From contig NZ_CP095757.1 of the NCBI RefSeq assembly GCF_023093535.1, positions 682,001-746,000 of the forward strand: a stretch of DNA of 64,000 nt, written 5' to 3'. Made by a program: the position numbers and the translations under genes. Positions 1 to 9,464 of this stretch are shown piece after piece (position 1 is the first letter of the stretch; every line of letters begins with the position of its first letter). This DNA comes from Halovivax limisalsi (GTDB taxonomy: Archaea; Halobacteriota; Halobacteria; Halobacteriales; Natrialbaceae). The notes beneath the pieces were generated by a model that was given only the letters and a program-made list of their open reading frames with translations, ran no database searches and was not told the origin of the DNA.

Positions 1-26
1 CGGAGTCCACCGTCGGCGGCGACTGA
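1..26 (+). CDS. 3' end of an upstream gene (partial, unidentified)
   Basis: The third frame is open from the window edge and ends in TGA at 24-26, encoding a short acidic tail (ESTVGGD). Too little is present to name it. In other haloarchaea a lipoyl synthase gene often precedes the pdh genes, which would fit but is only an inference. Confidence 0.25.
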
Positions 27-376
27 CGCACCCGTTCGGTCCGACACCTCCGGGCACTGGACCCGCCAGACACCGGAGCGCGGCGGGAACGCGGGAGAGC
101 GAATATTCGGGACGTCGCGGGCCGCGGAGGATCGTCCCTTGCTAACACAGGACAGTGAACGCTCCTCCACGTGCGTTCAGTTTCTCATCGAAAATGAGGG
201 AGGATTGTTCGTATATCTCCGAGACGGGGGATAAAAACACGATCGTCCACAACACCACCCTATAGCCGACGGCGTGTGGCATCCCCTCGCAAAATTTCTG
301 CCGTTAGTAAACTATATACGAAAATTTGATACCGGGTGGCGTGTAATCCCCAGCACATGCGAAGGTGGGTTTACCC
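27..376 (+). promoter_or_regulatory. pdh operon promoter region with paired AAAATTT repeats
   Basis: This gap holds a good TATA-like box (ACTATATA, 311-318) about 60 bases before the GTG start of pdhA, so the transcript should have a leader of roughly 35 bases. A Shine-Dalgarno-like GGTGG lies at 364-368. Two identical AAAATTT heptamers, each preceded by CG or GC, lie at 291-297 and 321-327, exactly 30 bases apart and flanking the TATA box. That is a plausible operator pair. No gene is seen here. Confidence 0.5.
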
Positions 377-1486
377 GTGAGCACGCTTCAACACGAACCC
401 GACGATCGCGTCCAGATTCTCGACGATACCGGGCGCGTTCGCGAGGGCGCGACGGTACCCGATCTCGACGAGGACACCCTCGTCGAGATGTACGAACAGA
501 TGCGACTGGTCAGACACTTCGACGAGCGCGCGGTCAGCCTCCAGCGCCAGGGGCGGATGGGCACCTATCCGCCGCTGTCGGGCCAGGAGGGCGCCCAGAT
601 CGGGAGCGCGACGGCGCTCGACGAGGAGGACTGGGTCTTCCCCAGTTACCGCGAGCACGGGGCCGGACTCGTGCGCGGCCTCTCGTTAAAGCGCACGCTC
701 CTGTACTGGATGGGCCACGAGCACGGCAACTACGTCCCGGAGGACGTCAACCTCTTTACGGTCGCCGTGCCGATCGCGACCCAGATCCCGCACGCCACGG
801 GCGCGGCCTGGGCCTCCCGCCTGAAAGGCGAGGAGAAGGCCTTCCTCTGTTACTTCGGCGACGGCGCCACCTCGGAGGGCGACTTCCACGAGGGGCTGAA
901 CTTCGCCGGCGTCTTCGACACGCCGTCGGTGTTCTTCTGTAACAACAACCAGTGGGCGATCTCGGTGCCCCGGGAGCGCCAGACCGCGAGCGAGACCATC
1001 GCCCAGAAGGCGACCGCCTACGGCTTCGAGGGCGTCCAGGTCGACGGCATGGACCCGCTCGCGGTCTACCGGGTGACCCGCGACGCCGTCGAGAAGGCCA
1101 AGAACCCGGGCGAGGGCGAACTCCGCCCGACGCTGATCGAGGCGGTCCAGTACCGCTTCGGGGCCCACACGACCGCCGACGACCCCTCGGTTTACCGCGA
1201 CGACGAGGAGGTCGAGCGCTGGAAGCAGAAGGACCCGATCCCGCGCATGGAGACGTTCCTGCGCAACTACGGCATGCTCGACGACGAGCGCGTCGACGCG
1301 ATCGAGGCGCGCATCGAGGACGAGGTGGCCGACGCGATCTCGGCCGCCGAGGAGTTCGCCGCGGCCGAACCGGAGGAGATCTTCGCGCACGTCTACGAGG
1401 GGATGCCCAAGCGCCTCGAAGAACAGTTGCAGTGGCTCGAAACGCTTCGCGAGCGCCACGGTGACGAAGCACTCCTGGAGGACTGA
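377..1486 (+). CDS. pdhA: Pyruvate (2-oxoacid) dehydrogenase E1 component, alpha subunit
   Basis: This is the thiamine-diphosphate-binding subunit of E1, which decarboxylates pyruvate or branched 2-oxoacids and passes the acyl group to lipoyl-E2. The ThDP/Mg site is clear: GDGATSEGD followed about 25 residues later by the NNNQWAIS stretch (roughly residues 161-191). The length, 369 aa, is normal for the family. I chose GTG at 377, giving MSTLQHEP, the usual haloarchaeal N-terminus with a GGTGG 8 bases upstream; GTG at 365 is an in-frame alternative that adds four residues. It is the first gene of an operon with pdhB (2-base gap) and pdhC. The in vivo substrate is not settled by sequence, since haloarchaea also use ferredoxin oxidoreductases for pyruvate. 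Confidence 0.93.
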   Translation: MSTLQHEPDDRVQILDDTGRVREGATVPDLDEDTLVEMYEQMRLVRHFDERAVSLQRQGRMGTYPPLSGQEGAQIGSATALDEEDWVFPSYREHGAGLVRGLSLKRTLLYWMGHEHGNYVPEDVNLFTVAVPIATQIPHATGAAWASRLKGEEKAFLCYFGDGATSEGDFHEGLNFAGVFDTPSVFFCNNNQWAISVPRERQTASETIAQKATAYGFEGVQVDGMDPLAVYRVTRDAVEKAKNPGEGELRPTLIEAVQYRFGAHTTADDPSVYRDDEEVERWKQKDPIPRMETFLRNYGMLDDERVDAIEARIEDEVADAISAAEEFAAAEPEEIFAHVYEGMPKRLEEQLQWLETLRERHGDEALLED

Positions 1487-1488
1487 CC

Positions 1489-2505
1489 ATGGCGGCCCAA
1501 CAACAATCACAGCCGGCAGCCGACGCAGAGACCGAGAGCCTGACGCTCGTCCAGGCGGTCCAGGACGGCCTGGCGACCGAGATGGCTCGCGACGACGACG
1601 TCCTCGTCATGGGCGAGGACGTCGGCAAGAACGGGGGCGTCTTCCGCGCGACCGACGGCCTCTACGAGGAGTTCGGCGAGGATCGGGTCATCGACACGCC
1701 GCTGGCGGAGTCGGGCATCGTCGGCACGGCCGTCGGCATGGCCGCGTACGGCATGCGGCCCGTCGCCGAGATGCAGTTCCTCGGGTTCATCTACCCGGCG
1801 TTCGACCAGATCGTCTCCCACGCCGCGCGCCTGCGCACGCGCTCTCGCGGTCGATTCGAGTGCCCGCTCGTCGTCCGCGCGCCCTACGGCGGCGGCATCC
1901 GGGCGCCGGAGCACCACTCCGAGTCGTCCGAGGCCTTCTTCGCCCACCAGCCCGGCCTCAAGGTCGTCGTCCCGTCGACGCCGTACGACACGAAGGGGCT
2001 ATTGACGAGCGCGATCCGCGACCCGGACCCCGTGATCTTCCTCGAACCGAAGCTGATCTACCGCGCGTTCCGCGAGGACGTCCCCACGGGGTCCTACGAG
2101 GTCCCCATCGGCGAGGCCGCGGTTCGCCGCGAGGGAGCGGACATCTCCGTGTTCACCTGGGGCGCGATGACTCGGCCGACCATCGAGGCCGCCGAGGAAC
2201 TCGACGGCGAGATCGACGTCGAGGTCGTCGACCTGCGCACCCTGTCGCCGCTGGACGACGAGACGATCGTCGAGTCGTTCACGAAGACGGGCCGCGCCGC
2301 GGTGGTCCACGAGGCCCCGAAGACGGGCGGCCTCGCGGGCGAGATCACCGCGACGCTGCAGGAGGAGGCCCTGCTCTACCAGGAGGCGCCGGTCGAGCGC
2401 ATCACCGGCTTCGACACGCCGTTCCCGCTGTACGCGCTCGAAGATTACTACCTGCCGGAGGCCGAACGCATCGCCGACGGCATCCGAAACGCCGCGGAGT
2501 TCTAA
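1489..2505 (+). CDS. pdhB: Pyruvate (2-oxoacid) dehydrogenase E1 component, beta subunit
   Basis: This is the transketolase-like partner subunit of the E1 alpha2-beta2 tetramer, 338 aa. Its hallmarks are all visible: an N-terminal GEDVGKNGGVFRATDGL stretch, the DTPLAE..GTAVGMA segment, the APYGGGIRAPEHHSES loop, and the C-terminal transketolase domain with DLRTLSPLDDETI and HEAPKTGGLAGEI. ATG at 1489 lies two bases after the pdhA stop and the stop is one base before pdhC, so the three genes are almost certainly co-transcribed and translationally coupled. Confidence 0.94.
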   Translation: MAAQQQSQPAADAETESLTLVQAVQDGLATEMARDDDVLVMGEDVGKNGGVFRATDGLYEEFGEDRVIDTPLAESGIVGTAVGMAAYGMRPVAEMQFLGFIYPAFDQIVSHAARLRTRSRGRFECPLVVRAPYGGGIRAPEHHSESSEAFFAHQPGLKVVVPSTPYDTKGLLTSAIRDPDPVIFLEPKLIYRAFREDVPTGSYEVPIGEAAVRREGADISVFTWGAMTRPTIEAAEELDGEIDVEVVDLRTLSPLDDETIVESFTKTGRAAVVHEAPKTGGLAGEITATLQEEALLYQEAPVERITGFDTPFPLYALEDYYLPEAERIADGIRNAAEF

Positions 2506-2506
2506 G

Positions 2507-4117
2507 ATGGCACTCGAATTCACCTTACCCGACGTCGGCGAGGGCGTCGCCGAGGGCGAGTTAGTCTCCTGGCTCGTCGAGCCCGGCGACACCGTCTCCG
2601 AGGACCAGCCGGTCGCCGAGGTCGAGACGGACAAGGCTCTCGTCGAGGTTCCCTCGCCGACGGACGGGACCGTCCGCGAGTTGCACTGGGAGGAAGGCGA
2701 CGTCGTCCCCGTCGGCGACCTGTTCATCACGTACAACGTCGAGGGCGAGCCGGTCGACGAGTCGACCGACGCCGGGGCCGAGAGCGACGCCGGCACGGCC
2801 CAATCCGACGCGAGCGGGCAGGCCGACGCGGCCGGCGATCCCGGCGCGACCGGCGCCGAGGAGACCGGCGAAGTCGAGACGCCCTCCGGTCGAGTCTTCG
2901 CGCCGCCGTCGGTCCGGCGCCTGGCGCGCGAACTCGGCGTCGATCTCGAGACCGTCGAGGGAACCGGTCCGAGCGGCCGGCTCACCGAGGCCGACGTCCG
3001 GGCGGCGGCCGAATCCGGTGCGGACGAAGGCGACGAGCCGACCGACGGGGCGACGACGGCCGAGGCGGCCCGGACTGATGCCGGTCGCGATTCCGGCGCC
3101 GACGCGGCCGCCACCGCCGACGTGGCGGCGGGCGACGAGGGCGCCGCGACCGCGATGCAGTCGGCCCACACGCGCGGCGAGGCGGCCGCGCAGGTCGAGT
3201 CGGCCGATCGCGACCGGACGCTGGCGGCGCCCGCGACGCGCAAGCTCGCCGAGGAGGAAGGCGTCGACCTGAACGCGGTGCCGACCGACGAGGAGCGCGA
3301 CGGGGAGCCGTTCGTCACGCCCGAGGCGGTGATGGAGTACGCCGAGGCCCAGCGCCAGGCCCAGGAGGCCGACGCGGCGGCCGTCGCGGCCGGCGAGACC
3401 GGCCCGCGCGAGCGCCGCGAGCCGTTCAAGGGCGTCCGCAAGACCATCGCCGACGCGATGGTCGAGTCGAAGTTCTCCGCGCCCCACGTCACCCACCACG
3501 ACGAGGTCGACGTCACGAAGCTCGTCGAGACGCGCGAGCGCCTGAAACCGATCGCCGAGGAGCGCGGCATCCGACTGACGTACATGCCCTTCATCATGAA
3601 GGCGGTCGTCGCCGCGCTGCAGGAGTACCCCGAGATGAACGCGGTGATCGACGAGGAGAGCGAGGAGATCGTCTACCGCAACTACCACAACATCGGCGTC
3701 GCGACGGCGACCGACGTCGGCCTCATGGTGCCCGTCGTCGACGACGCCGACCACAAGGGACTGCTTCAGCTCTCCTCGGAGATGAACGAACTCGTCTCGA
3801 AGGCCCGCGAGCGGACCATCTCGCCGGACGAACTGCGCGGTTCGACCTTTACGATCACCAACATCGGCGGCATCGGCGGCGAGTACGCCACGCCGATCCT
3901 CAACTACCCCGAGTCGGGCATCCTCGCCATCGGCGAGATCAAGCGCAAGCCCCGCGTCGTCACCGACGAGAACGGCGAGGAATCGATCGAACCCCGCTCG
4001 GTGCTGACCCTCTCGCTGTCGTTCGATCACCGCCTCATCGACGGCGCCGTCGGTGCACGCTTTACCAACGAGGTCGCGAAATACCTCGAGGATCCGGAAC
4101 TGCTCCTGCTGGAGTAG
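2507..4117 (+). CDS. pdhC: Dihydrolipoamide acyltransferase E2 component
   Basis: This is the E2 core of the 2-oxoacid dehydrogenase complex, transferring the acyl group from lipoyllysine to CoA. The N-terminal lipoyl domain has the DKALVEVPSP motif with the lipoylated lysine near residue 43. An Ala/Asp/Gly-rich linker follows. There are two peripheral-subunit-binding-like segments, at about 131-168 (FAPPSVRRLARELGVD) and 239-278 (LAAPATRKLAEEEGVD). The catalytic domain ends with the active-site DHRLIDG near residue 506. At 536 aa it is long because of the extended linker and second binding segment. It starts one base after pdhB. E3 is not adjacent but lies at 8.0 kb. Confidence 0.93.
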   Translation: MALEFTLPDVGEGVAEGELVSWLVEPGDTVSEDQPVAEVETDKALVEVPSPTDGTVRELHWEEGDVVPVGDLFITYNVEGEPVDESTDAGAESDAGTAQSDASGQADAAGDPGATGAEETGEVETPSGRVFAPPSVRRLARELGVDLETVEGTGPSGRLTEADVRAAAESGADEGDEPTDGATTAEAARTDAGRDSGADAAATADVAAGDEGAATAMQSAHTRGEAAAQVESADRDRTLAAPATRKLAEEEGVDLNAVPTDEERDGEPFVTPEAVMEYAEAQRQAQEADAAAVAAGETGPRERREPFKGVRKTIADAMVESKFSAPHVTHHDEVDVTKLVETRERLKPIAEERGIRLTYMPFIMKAVVAALQEYPEMNAVIDEESEEIVYRNYHNIGVATATDVGLMVPVVDDADHKGLLQLSSEMNELVSKARERTISPDELRGSTFTITNIGGIGGEYATPILNYPESGILAIGEIKRKPRVVTDENGEESIEPRSVLTLSLSFDHRLIDGAVGARFTNEVAKYLEDPELLLLE

Positions 4118-4465
4118 GTCGGACGGCGTTCCCGAAGCCGTCGGATGGCGACCGACGATTGCGTACTCGTCTGCGCGCCGACGTCGGGCCAGCCCGGAAC
4201 CGCCGCCCGATCGTCCGGTTCGACCCGATTTTCCGATTGTCGGCTGACGTAGGCACCGATTGAAGTACGACTGCTGACAAAACACTTATCAGACCGGGCC
4301 ACGAATTTGTAAGTAAGGAGTAAAAACCAGTTCTCCGAAACTTTTATCCGGGAGTCCCAACTATCCCGTTTTCCCGAGGAACGGCCGCAGAAGCGCCGTT
4401 CTCGGTGTGAACGCATCGGGCCCGCGGAGCGACAGCTGCGGCGAACTGCCAATCGACTTCACCAC
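4118..4465. other. Intergenic region, no gene seen
   Basis: These 348 bases follow the pdh operon. The last half is AT-richer and contains a TATA-like CTTTTATC at 4341-4348, but it is about 118 bases before the next start codon, further than the leaderless pattern seen elsewhere in the window. Either the next gene has a long leader or the box serves an unseen transcript. Confidence 0.4.
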
Positions 4466-5047
4466 ATGTCCGACCAACGTACATCCGACCCGACGAACCG
4501 CCCAGCCGAATCGACGGATCGAGGCCTCGATCCGACGGACCGACTCGCCGACCCGTCCTCGCTCGTATCCCGTGCGGACGTGACCGCGACCACCGAGACC
4601 GTCGAACACGACGACCCCGACCACTGCGGCACGGGTCACGAGGGAAGTGCCGTCGTCGGCGTCACGAACGACGACGGCGAGACGCTCGTCCTGATCGAGG
4701 ACGATCACGGGATCGCCCTGCTCCCGCACGGCCGCGTCGAAGCCAGCGACGACTGGGCGGACGCGGCGCACGAGGGCGTCGAGGGCCAGACCGGTATCGC
4801 CGTCGCGCTCGAGTCGGTCGCGGCGGTCCGCACGGTCGACCACGTCGTCGACGGGACCGAAAACACCACGACGCGCCGGGTCGTCTACCGCGCCTCGCCG
4901 GCCGGCGGCGAGATTCAGGCCTGCAAGCGGTCGGCCGAGGCGGGCAGTGACGGCTTTCGCGCCGCCTGGGTCGACGAACTCCCGGCGGACGTCGAGGTCC
5001 CCGGCGGCGGGCCGGGCAACGACCTCCGACTCATCCTCAAGGGCTGA
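4466..5047 (+). CDS. Nudix-fold protein with degenerate Nudix box
   Basis: This 193-aa protein has a disordered acidic N-terminus (about 40 residues) and then a Nudix-like domain, with the strand VVGVTNDDGETLVLIED, a GRVE turn and the helix DDWADAAHEGVEGQTGI. Compared with the consensus GX5EX7REUXEEXGU, the first Glu is Asp and the catalytic REUXEE glutamates are EGVEGQ here, so the metal-binding residues are mostly lost. It may bind rather than hydrolyse nucleotides. It lies in the same direction as the next hydrolase, 119 bases upstream. The family assignment is by pattern; exact function is unknown. Confidence 0.65.
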   Translation: MSDQRTSDPTNRPAESTDRGLDPTDRLADPSSLVSRADVTATTETVEHDDPDHCGTGHEGSAVVGVTNDDGETLVLIEDDHGIALLPHGRVEASDDWADAAHEGVEGQTGIAVALESVAAVRTVDHVVDGTENTTTRRVVYRASPAGGEIQACKRSAEAGSDGFRAAWVDELPADVEVPGGGPGNDLRLILKG

Positions 5048-5166
5048 CGAGGAGTGCCGCCCTCCGGCCGTTGCTCCGTTCGATCCGCCATTCCGTCGCG
5101 GTCGCGGCCGACGACACCGTACAACCCGCACACGACCGTTCCACACGATCTCCGTTTCGCTAATCG

Positions 5167-6393
5167 ATGACAGAGAACCCCCGACACACGACCGACGTAG
5201 CGCACGCCGACCACGAACTGACGATCGACGCGCCGACCCGGAGCCGACGTGACGAACCGATCGAGATCCGTCTCACCGGGCTCGACCCCGGCGAGTCCGT
5301 GACGCTCGAGGCGACGACCACCGGCCGCGAGGGCCACGAGTGGCGATCGAGCGCGACGTTCACCGCGGACGAGGCGGGCGTCGTCGACCTCTCCGAACGG
5401 GCGCCCGAGGCGGGGTCCTACGACGCGGTCGCGCCGATGGGCTGGTGCTGGTCGATGCAGGGACCCGAAGACCAGCCGGTGTCGAATTTGATGGTTGCCG
5501 GCCCGATGGAGGTTAGCTTCCGGGCGCAGGCGGGCGACCGGACCGCCGAGCGAACGATCACCCGCCACGCCGGCGAGGGGGTCGAGCGGACCGAGGTAAA
5601 CACGGACGGCGTCGTCGGGACGATCTTCGAACCCGCCGACGACGGCCCGCACCCCGGCGTCGTGGTGCTGCACGGCTCCGGGGGCATCTCGACCGCGCTG
5701 ACCGCCTCCTTGCTGGCCGACCGCGGCTTCGCCGCGTTCTCGCTGCGGTACATCGGCGAGCACGACGCGCTTCCCGAGGAGATCGGCCGGGTGCCGATCA
5801 GTTACTTCGACGACGCCGCCCGGTGGTTCGGGGCGCGCGACGGCGTCCGCGGCGACCGGATCGGCCTCCTGGGTCACTCCCGCGGCGCGGAGATCGCCCT
5901 GGCGCTCGGCGCTCGCTACGACTGGGTGGGGGCCGTGGTCTCCTACGCCGGCAGCGGCGTCCTGTGGAACACGCCGGACGAGGCGCCCGCCTGGGTCGAC
6001 GAGGACGGCGAGCCGTTGCCCTACGTTCCCGGAAAGGGGAAACCGACGCTGCTTGAGGGCCAGCTCGACGAGGCCGACGCGGCGACGCGCGAGGCCGCGA
6101 CGCCCGCCGTCGAGGCGATCGAGGGCCCGATCCTGCTGATAACCGGCGAGAAGGATCCCATCTGGCCCGCCAGCCGGACGGCGGAGCGGGTTATCGACCG
6201 CCTGGACGGCGCCGACCACCCGTACCCCTACGAGCACCGGCGCTACGAGGGGGCCAGCCACTTCATCACGCCGCCGTACCTGCCGAAGAACCACCACGTC
6301 TTCGGCGGCGAGCCGGTCCACATCGCGCGGGCGGACGCGGACGCGTGGCCACGCGCGATCGACTGTCTCACGACGGGTCTCGACGAGGCGTAA
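5167..6393 (+). CDS. Acyl-CoA thioesterase/BAAT-like alpha/beta hydrolase
   Basis: This 408-aa protein has two parts. The N-terminal half looks like the immunoglobulin-like acyl-CoA thioesterase/bile acid-CoA:amino acid N-acyltransferase domain (RRDEPIEIRLTGLDPGESVTLEA, with the GWCWSMQ segment). The C-terminal half is an alpha/beta hydrolase with an HGSGG oxyanion region, a nucleophile elbow GHSRGAE (Ser near residue 238), an acid in ITGEKDPIWP and a His in GASHFITPP. It is probably a cytoplasmic thioester or ester hydrolase. In the bile-acid enzymes the nucleophile is Cys; here it is Ser, favouring hydrolysis. The substrate is unknown. Confidence 0.8.
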   Translation: MTENPRHTTDVAHADHELTIDAPTRSRRDEPIEIRLTGLDPGESVTLEATTTGREGHEWRSSATFTADEAGVVDLSERAPEAGSYDAVAPMGWCWSMQGPEDQPVSNLMVAGPMEVSFRAQAGDRTAERTITRHAGEGVERTEVNTDGVVGTIFEPADDGPHPGVVVLHGSGGISTALTASLLADRGFAAFSLRYIGEHDALPEEIGRVPISYFDDAARWFGARDGVRGDRIGLLGHSRGAEIALALGARYDWVGAVVSYAGSGVLWNTPDEAPAWVDEDGEPLPYVPGKGKPTLLEGQLDEADAATREAATPAVEAIEGPILLITGEKDPIWPASRTAERVIDRLDGADHPYPYEHRRYEGASHFITPPYLPKNHHVFGGEPVHIARADADAWPRAIDCLTTGLDEA

Positions 6394-6517
6394 CCTCGGC
6401 CGGAGCCCAAATTTCTCGGCGACGCTCGAGCCGGCGTGTCCAGACGAGATCGCGTTCACTCGCGTCCGCCGCCCGAAACCGAAGAAGGGTTGATCCCGGC
6501 ACGCGAACGCGGGCCGT

Positions 6518-7738
6518 ATGACGGATCTCGAGTTCGCGGACGTCGCGGCGGCGCGCGACCGACTGGACGACCCGTCGGTCGTCATGGAGACGCCGCTGGA
6601 GTCGAACCGGTCGCTGTCGGGGATGACCGACGCGACGGTCTACATGAAGATGGAGCACCTCCAGCGGACGGGCTCGTTCAAGACTCGCGGCGCGTACAAC
6701 AAGCTGGTCCAGGTGGCCGAGCGCGGCGACGTCTCCCGCGTGGTCGCGGCGAGCGCGGGCAACCACGCCCAGGGCGTCGCGCTGGCGGCGACGAAGAACG
6801 ACATCGACTCGACGATCGTCATGCCGCGCCACGCGCCGCAGGCGAAGGTCGACGCCACCCGGAGTTACGGCGGCGACGTGGTCCTCGAGGGCGCGGACTT
6901 TCAGGCGGCGATGACCCACGCGAAGACGCTCGCCGACGGCGACGACGTCGAGTTCGTCCACGCCTACGACGACCCGGCGATCGTCGCCGGCCAGGGGACC
7001 ATCGGCATCGAGATCCACGAGACGCTCCCCGAGGTCGACACGGTCGTCGTCCCGATCGGCGGCGGCGGGCTGATCGGCGGTATCAGCCTCGCGCTGTCGG
7101 AACTGGCGCCCGACGTGCGCGTCATCGGCGTCCAGGCCGAGTCGGCCGCGACGGTGCCGGAGAGCCTCGACAAGGGCATTCCCCAGGAAATCGACGACGT
7201 CCAGACCATCGCCGACGGCATCGCGACCGGCGGCATCTCGGAACTCACGCTGGGGCTCATCCGGGACCACGTCGACGAGGTGGTGACGGTTTCGGACGAC
7301 GAGATCGCCAACGCGACGCTGGTTCTCCTCGAACGCGCCAAACAGCTCGTCGAGGGAGCTGGTGCGGCCTCGGTCGCCTCGATTCTCTCGTCCGAGGTCG
7401 ACGTGACGGGCGAGACGGTCGTGCCCGTCCTCGGCGGCGGCAACATCGACATCTCGATGCTCCAGACCGTCCTCGAACACGCGCTGACCGACCGCGACCA
7501 GCTCCTCCGCCTGCGCGTGCGGATCACCGACCAGCCGGGCAAGATGTCGGAGATCTCGACGGTCATCTCCGACCACGGGGCCAACATCCGCACGGTGCGC
7601 CACGACCGCGCCGTCGACGACCTCCAGGTCGGCGAAGCCTACCTCGTCTTCCAGGTCGTCACCAGCGGCTCCGACCACGCTCGGTCGGTGATCGAGGCGA
7701 TCGAAGACCGGGGCTACGAGGTCGAACGCGTCCACTGA
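6518..7738 (+). CDS. ilvA: Threonine ammonia-lyase (threonine dehydratase) with ACT domain
   Basis: This PLP enzyme deaminates threonine (or serine) to 2-oxobutyrate, the entry to isoleucine synthesis or threonine catabolism. The PLP lysine is in SFKTRGAYNK (Lys55), the substrate loop is SAGNHAQG, and the phosphate-binding glycine loop is GGGGLIGG. A C-terminal ACT domain (from about residue 328) gives likely amino-acid feedback control. The length, 406 aa, matches single-ACT catabolic/archaeal forms. A TATA-like tract lies about 30 bases upstream, so the gene is probably transcribed alone and leaderless. Confidence 0.92.
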   Translation: MTDLEFADVAAARDRLDDPSVVMETPLESNRSLSGMTDATVYMKMEHLQRTGSFKTRGAYNKLVQVAERGDVSRVVAASAGNHAQGVALAATKNDIDSTIVMPRHAPQAKVDATRSYGGDVVLEGADFQAAMTHAKTLADGDDVEFVHAYDDPAIVAGQGTIGIEIHETLPEVDTVVVPIGGGGLIGGISLALSELAPDVRVIGVQAESAATVPESLDKGIPQEIDDVQTIADGIATGGISELTLGLIRDHVDEVVTVSDDEIANATLVLLERAKQLVEGAGAASVASILSSEVDVTGETVVPVLGGGNIDISMLQTVLEHALTDRDQLLRLRVRITDQPGKMSEISTVISDHGANIRTVRHDRAVDDLQVGEAYLVFQVVTSGSDHARSVIEAIEDRGYEVERVH

Positions 7739-7966
7739 GTCGGGCCGCGAGGCCGGCGGCCGGGAGCATCGACTGCCCGGCGCCGCTCCCGCGCGTCACC
7801 GTCGACCCGTGCCGACTGGTCGGCCGTCACCGATCTCCGCACCGACTGTTCGAGACGCGGCGGTCGATATTCGTCGCCTTTTCGCGTCAAAACTGGCCGT
7901 TAAGTGGACGAACGTGGTCGAATACGCCGGGAGAGCGGGCACTCCGCTCGGCGCGATACCTGCCAG

Positions 7967-7974
7967 TTTTTATA
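7967..7974 (+). promoter_or_regulatory. TATA box of lpdA
   Basis: TTTTTATA lies 27-34 bases before the ATG at 8001, the spacing expected for a leaderless haloarchaeal transcript. This implies that lpdA has its own promoter, independent of the pdh genes. The rest of the 260-base gap shows no gene. Confidence 0.6.
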
Positions 7975-8000
7975 GCTCCGTCGATACCGTGTAGATAGCT

Positions 8001-9464
8001 ATGGTCGTCGGAGACGTTACCACCGGAACGGACGTGCTGGTGATCGGCGCGGGACCCGCGGGCTACGTCGCCGCCATCCGGGCGGGCCAGCTCGATCTCG
8101 ACGTCACGCTCGTCGAGAAGGACGCCTACGGCGGTACCTGTCTGAACTACGGCTGCATTCCCTCGAAAGCGATGATCACGGCCACGGACGTGGCCCACGA
8201 GGCGGGCAACGCCGAGGAGATGGGGATCCACGCCGAACCCGCGATCGACCTCGCGGGGATGGTCGGCTGGAAGGACGACGTCGTCGACCAGCTCACCGGC
8301 GGGGTCGAGAAGCTCTGCAAGGCAAACGGCGTCTCGCTGATGGAGGGAACCGCGACGTTCGCCGACGAGAACACCGTTCGCGTCTCCCACTCCGGCGAGG
8401 GGCAGGGCTCGGAGTCCGTCCAGTTCGAACACGCCATCGTCGCGACGGGCTCGCGTCCCATCCGGATTCCCGGCTTCGACTTCGCCGACGACCCCGTCCT
8501 CAGCTCCCGACAGGCCCTCGCGCTCGAGACCGTCCCCGAGTCGCTGGTGCTCGTCGGCGCCGGCTACATCGGGATGGAACTCGCCGGCGTCTTCGCGAAG
8601 CTCGGCACCGACGTCACCGTCGTCGAGATGCTCGATGATGCGCTGCCCGGCTATCCCGACGACCTCACGCGCCCGGTGAAAGAGCGGGCCGAGGAACTCG
8701 GCATCGACTTCCACTTCGGTTACAGCGCCGCGGAGTGGCAGGACCTGGGCGACGGCATCCGCGTGGTGGCGGAGCCCGCGGAGGCTGTGGCCGGCGACGG
8801 CGGAAGCGCCGAAACCGTCGAAGCCGAGGCGCTCGAACTCGACACGGAGAAGGTGCTGGTCGCCGTCGGTCGCCAGCCGGTCTCTGACACGCTCGACCTC
8901 GAGGCTGCGGGCATCGAGACCGACGATCGCGGCTTCATCCAGACGGACGATCGCGCGCGATCGGACGTCGAGCACATCTTCGCCGTCGGCGACGTCGCGG
9001 GCGAGCCCATGCTGGCCCACAAGGGGAGCTACGAGGGCCAGGTCGCCGCCGAGGTGATCGCCGGCGAGCCGTCGGCGATCGACTACCAGGCGATGCCCGC
9101 GGTCGTCTTCACCGACCCCGAGATCGCCACGGTCGGGATGACCGAGGACGAGGCCGAGGACGCCGGCTTCGAACCAATCGTCGGCAAGTTCCCCTTCCGC
9201 GCGAGCGGCCGCGCGCTGACGACCGGCCACGCGGATGGCTTCGTCAAGATCGTCGCGGACGAGGAGAGCGAGTTCGTCCTCGGCGCCTCGGTCGTCGGGC
9301 CCGAGGCCTCCGAACTGCTCGGCGAACTCGGCCTGGCGGTCGAACTCGGCGCGACGCTCGAGGACGTCGCCGGGACGATCCACGCCCACCCGACGCTCTC
9401 GGAGTCGGTCATGGAGGCCGCCGAGAACGCGCTCGGCCACGCGATCCACACGCTCAACCGGTAG
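8001..9464 (+). CDS. lpdA: Dihydrolipoyl dehydrogenase (E3)
   Basis: This FAD enzyme re-oxidises dihydrolipoamide on E2 and reduces NAD. It has the FAD-binding GAGPAGYVAAIRAGQ, the redox disulfide GGTCLNYGCIPSK (about residues 43-55), an NAD Rossmann motif GAGYIGMELA, the second FAD motif with FAVGDVAGEPMLAHK, and the C-terminal dimer active site HAHPTLSE. The 487 aa are full length. It lies 3.9 kb from pdhC with a separate promoter, which suits a shared E3 that also serves glycine cleavage or other 2-oxoacid complexes. Confidence 0.95.
   Translation: MVVGDVTTGTDVLVIGAGPAGYVAAIRAGQLDLDVTLVEKDAYGGTCLNYGCIPSKAMITATDVAHEAGNAEEMGIHAEPAIDLAGMVGWKDDVVDQLTGGVEKLCKANGVSLMEGTATFADENTVRVSHSGEGQGSESVQFEHAIVATGSRPIRIPGFDFADDPVLSSRQALALETVPESLVLVGAGYIGMELAGVFAKLGTDVTVVEMLDDALPGYPDDLTRPVKERAEELGIDFHFGYSAAEWQDLGDGIRVVAEPAEAVAGDGGSAETVEAEALELDTEKVLVAVGRQPVSDTLDLEAAGIETDDRGFIQTDDRARSDVEHIFAVGDVAGEPMLAHKGSYEGQVAAEVIAGEPSAIDYQAMPAVVFTDPEIATVGMTEDEAEDAGFEPIVGKFPFRASGRALTTGHADGFVKIVADEESEFVLGASVVGPEASELLGELGLAVELGATLEDVAGTIHAHPTLSESVMEAAENALGHAIHTLNR

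Noticed and set aside
2561-4285. A 574-codon open frame on the minus strand
   Set aside because: Antisense to the E2 gene; composition is a shadow of the Asp/Ala-rich coding strand.
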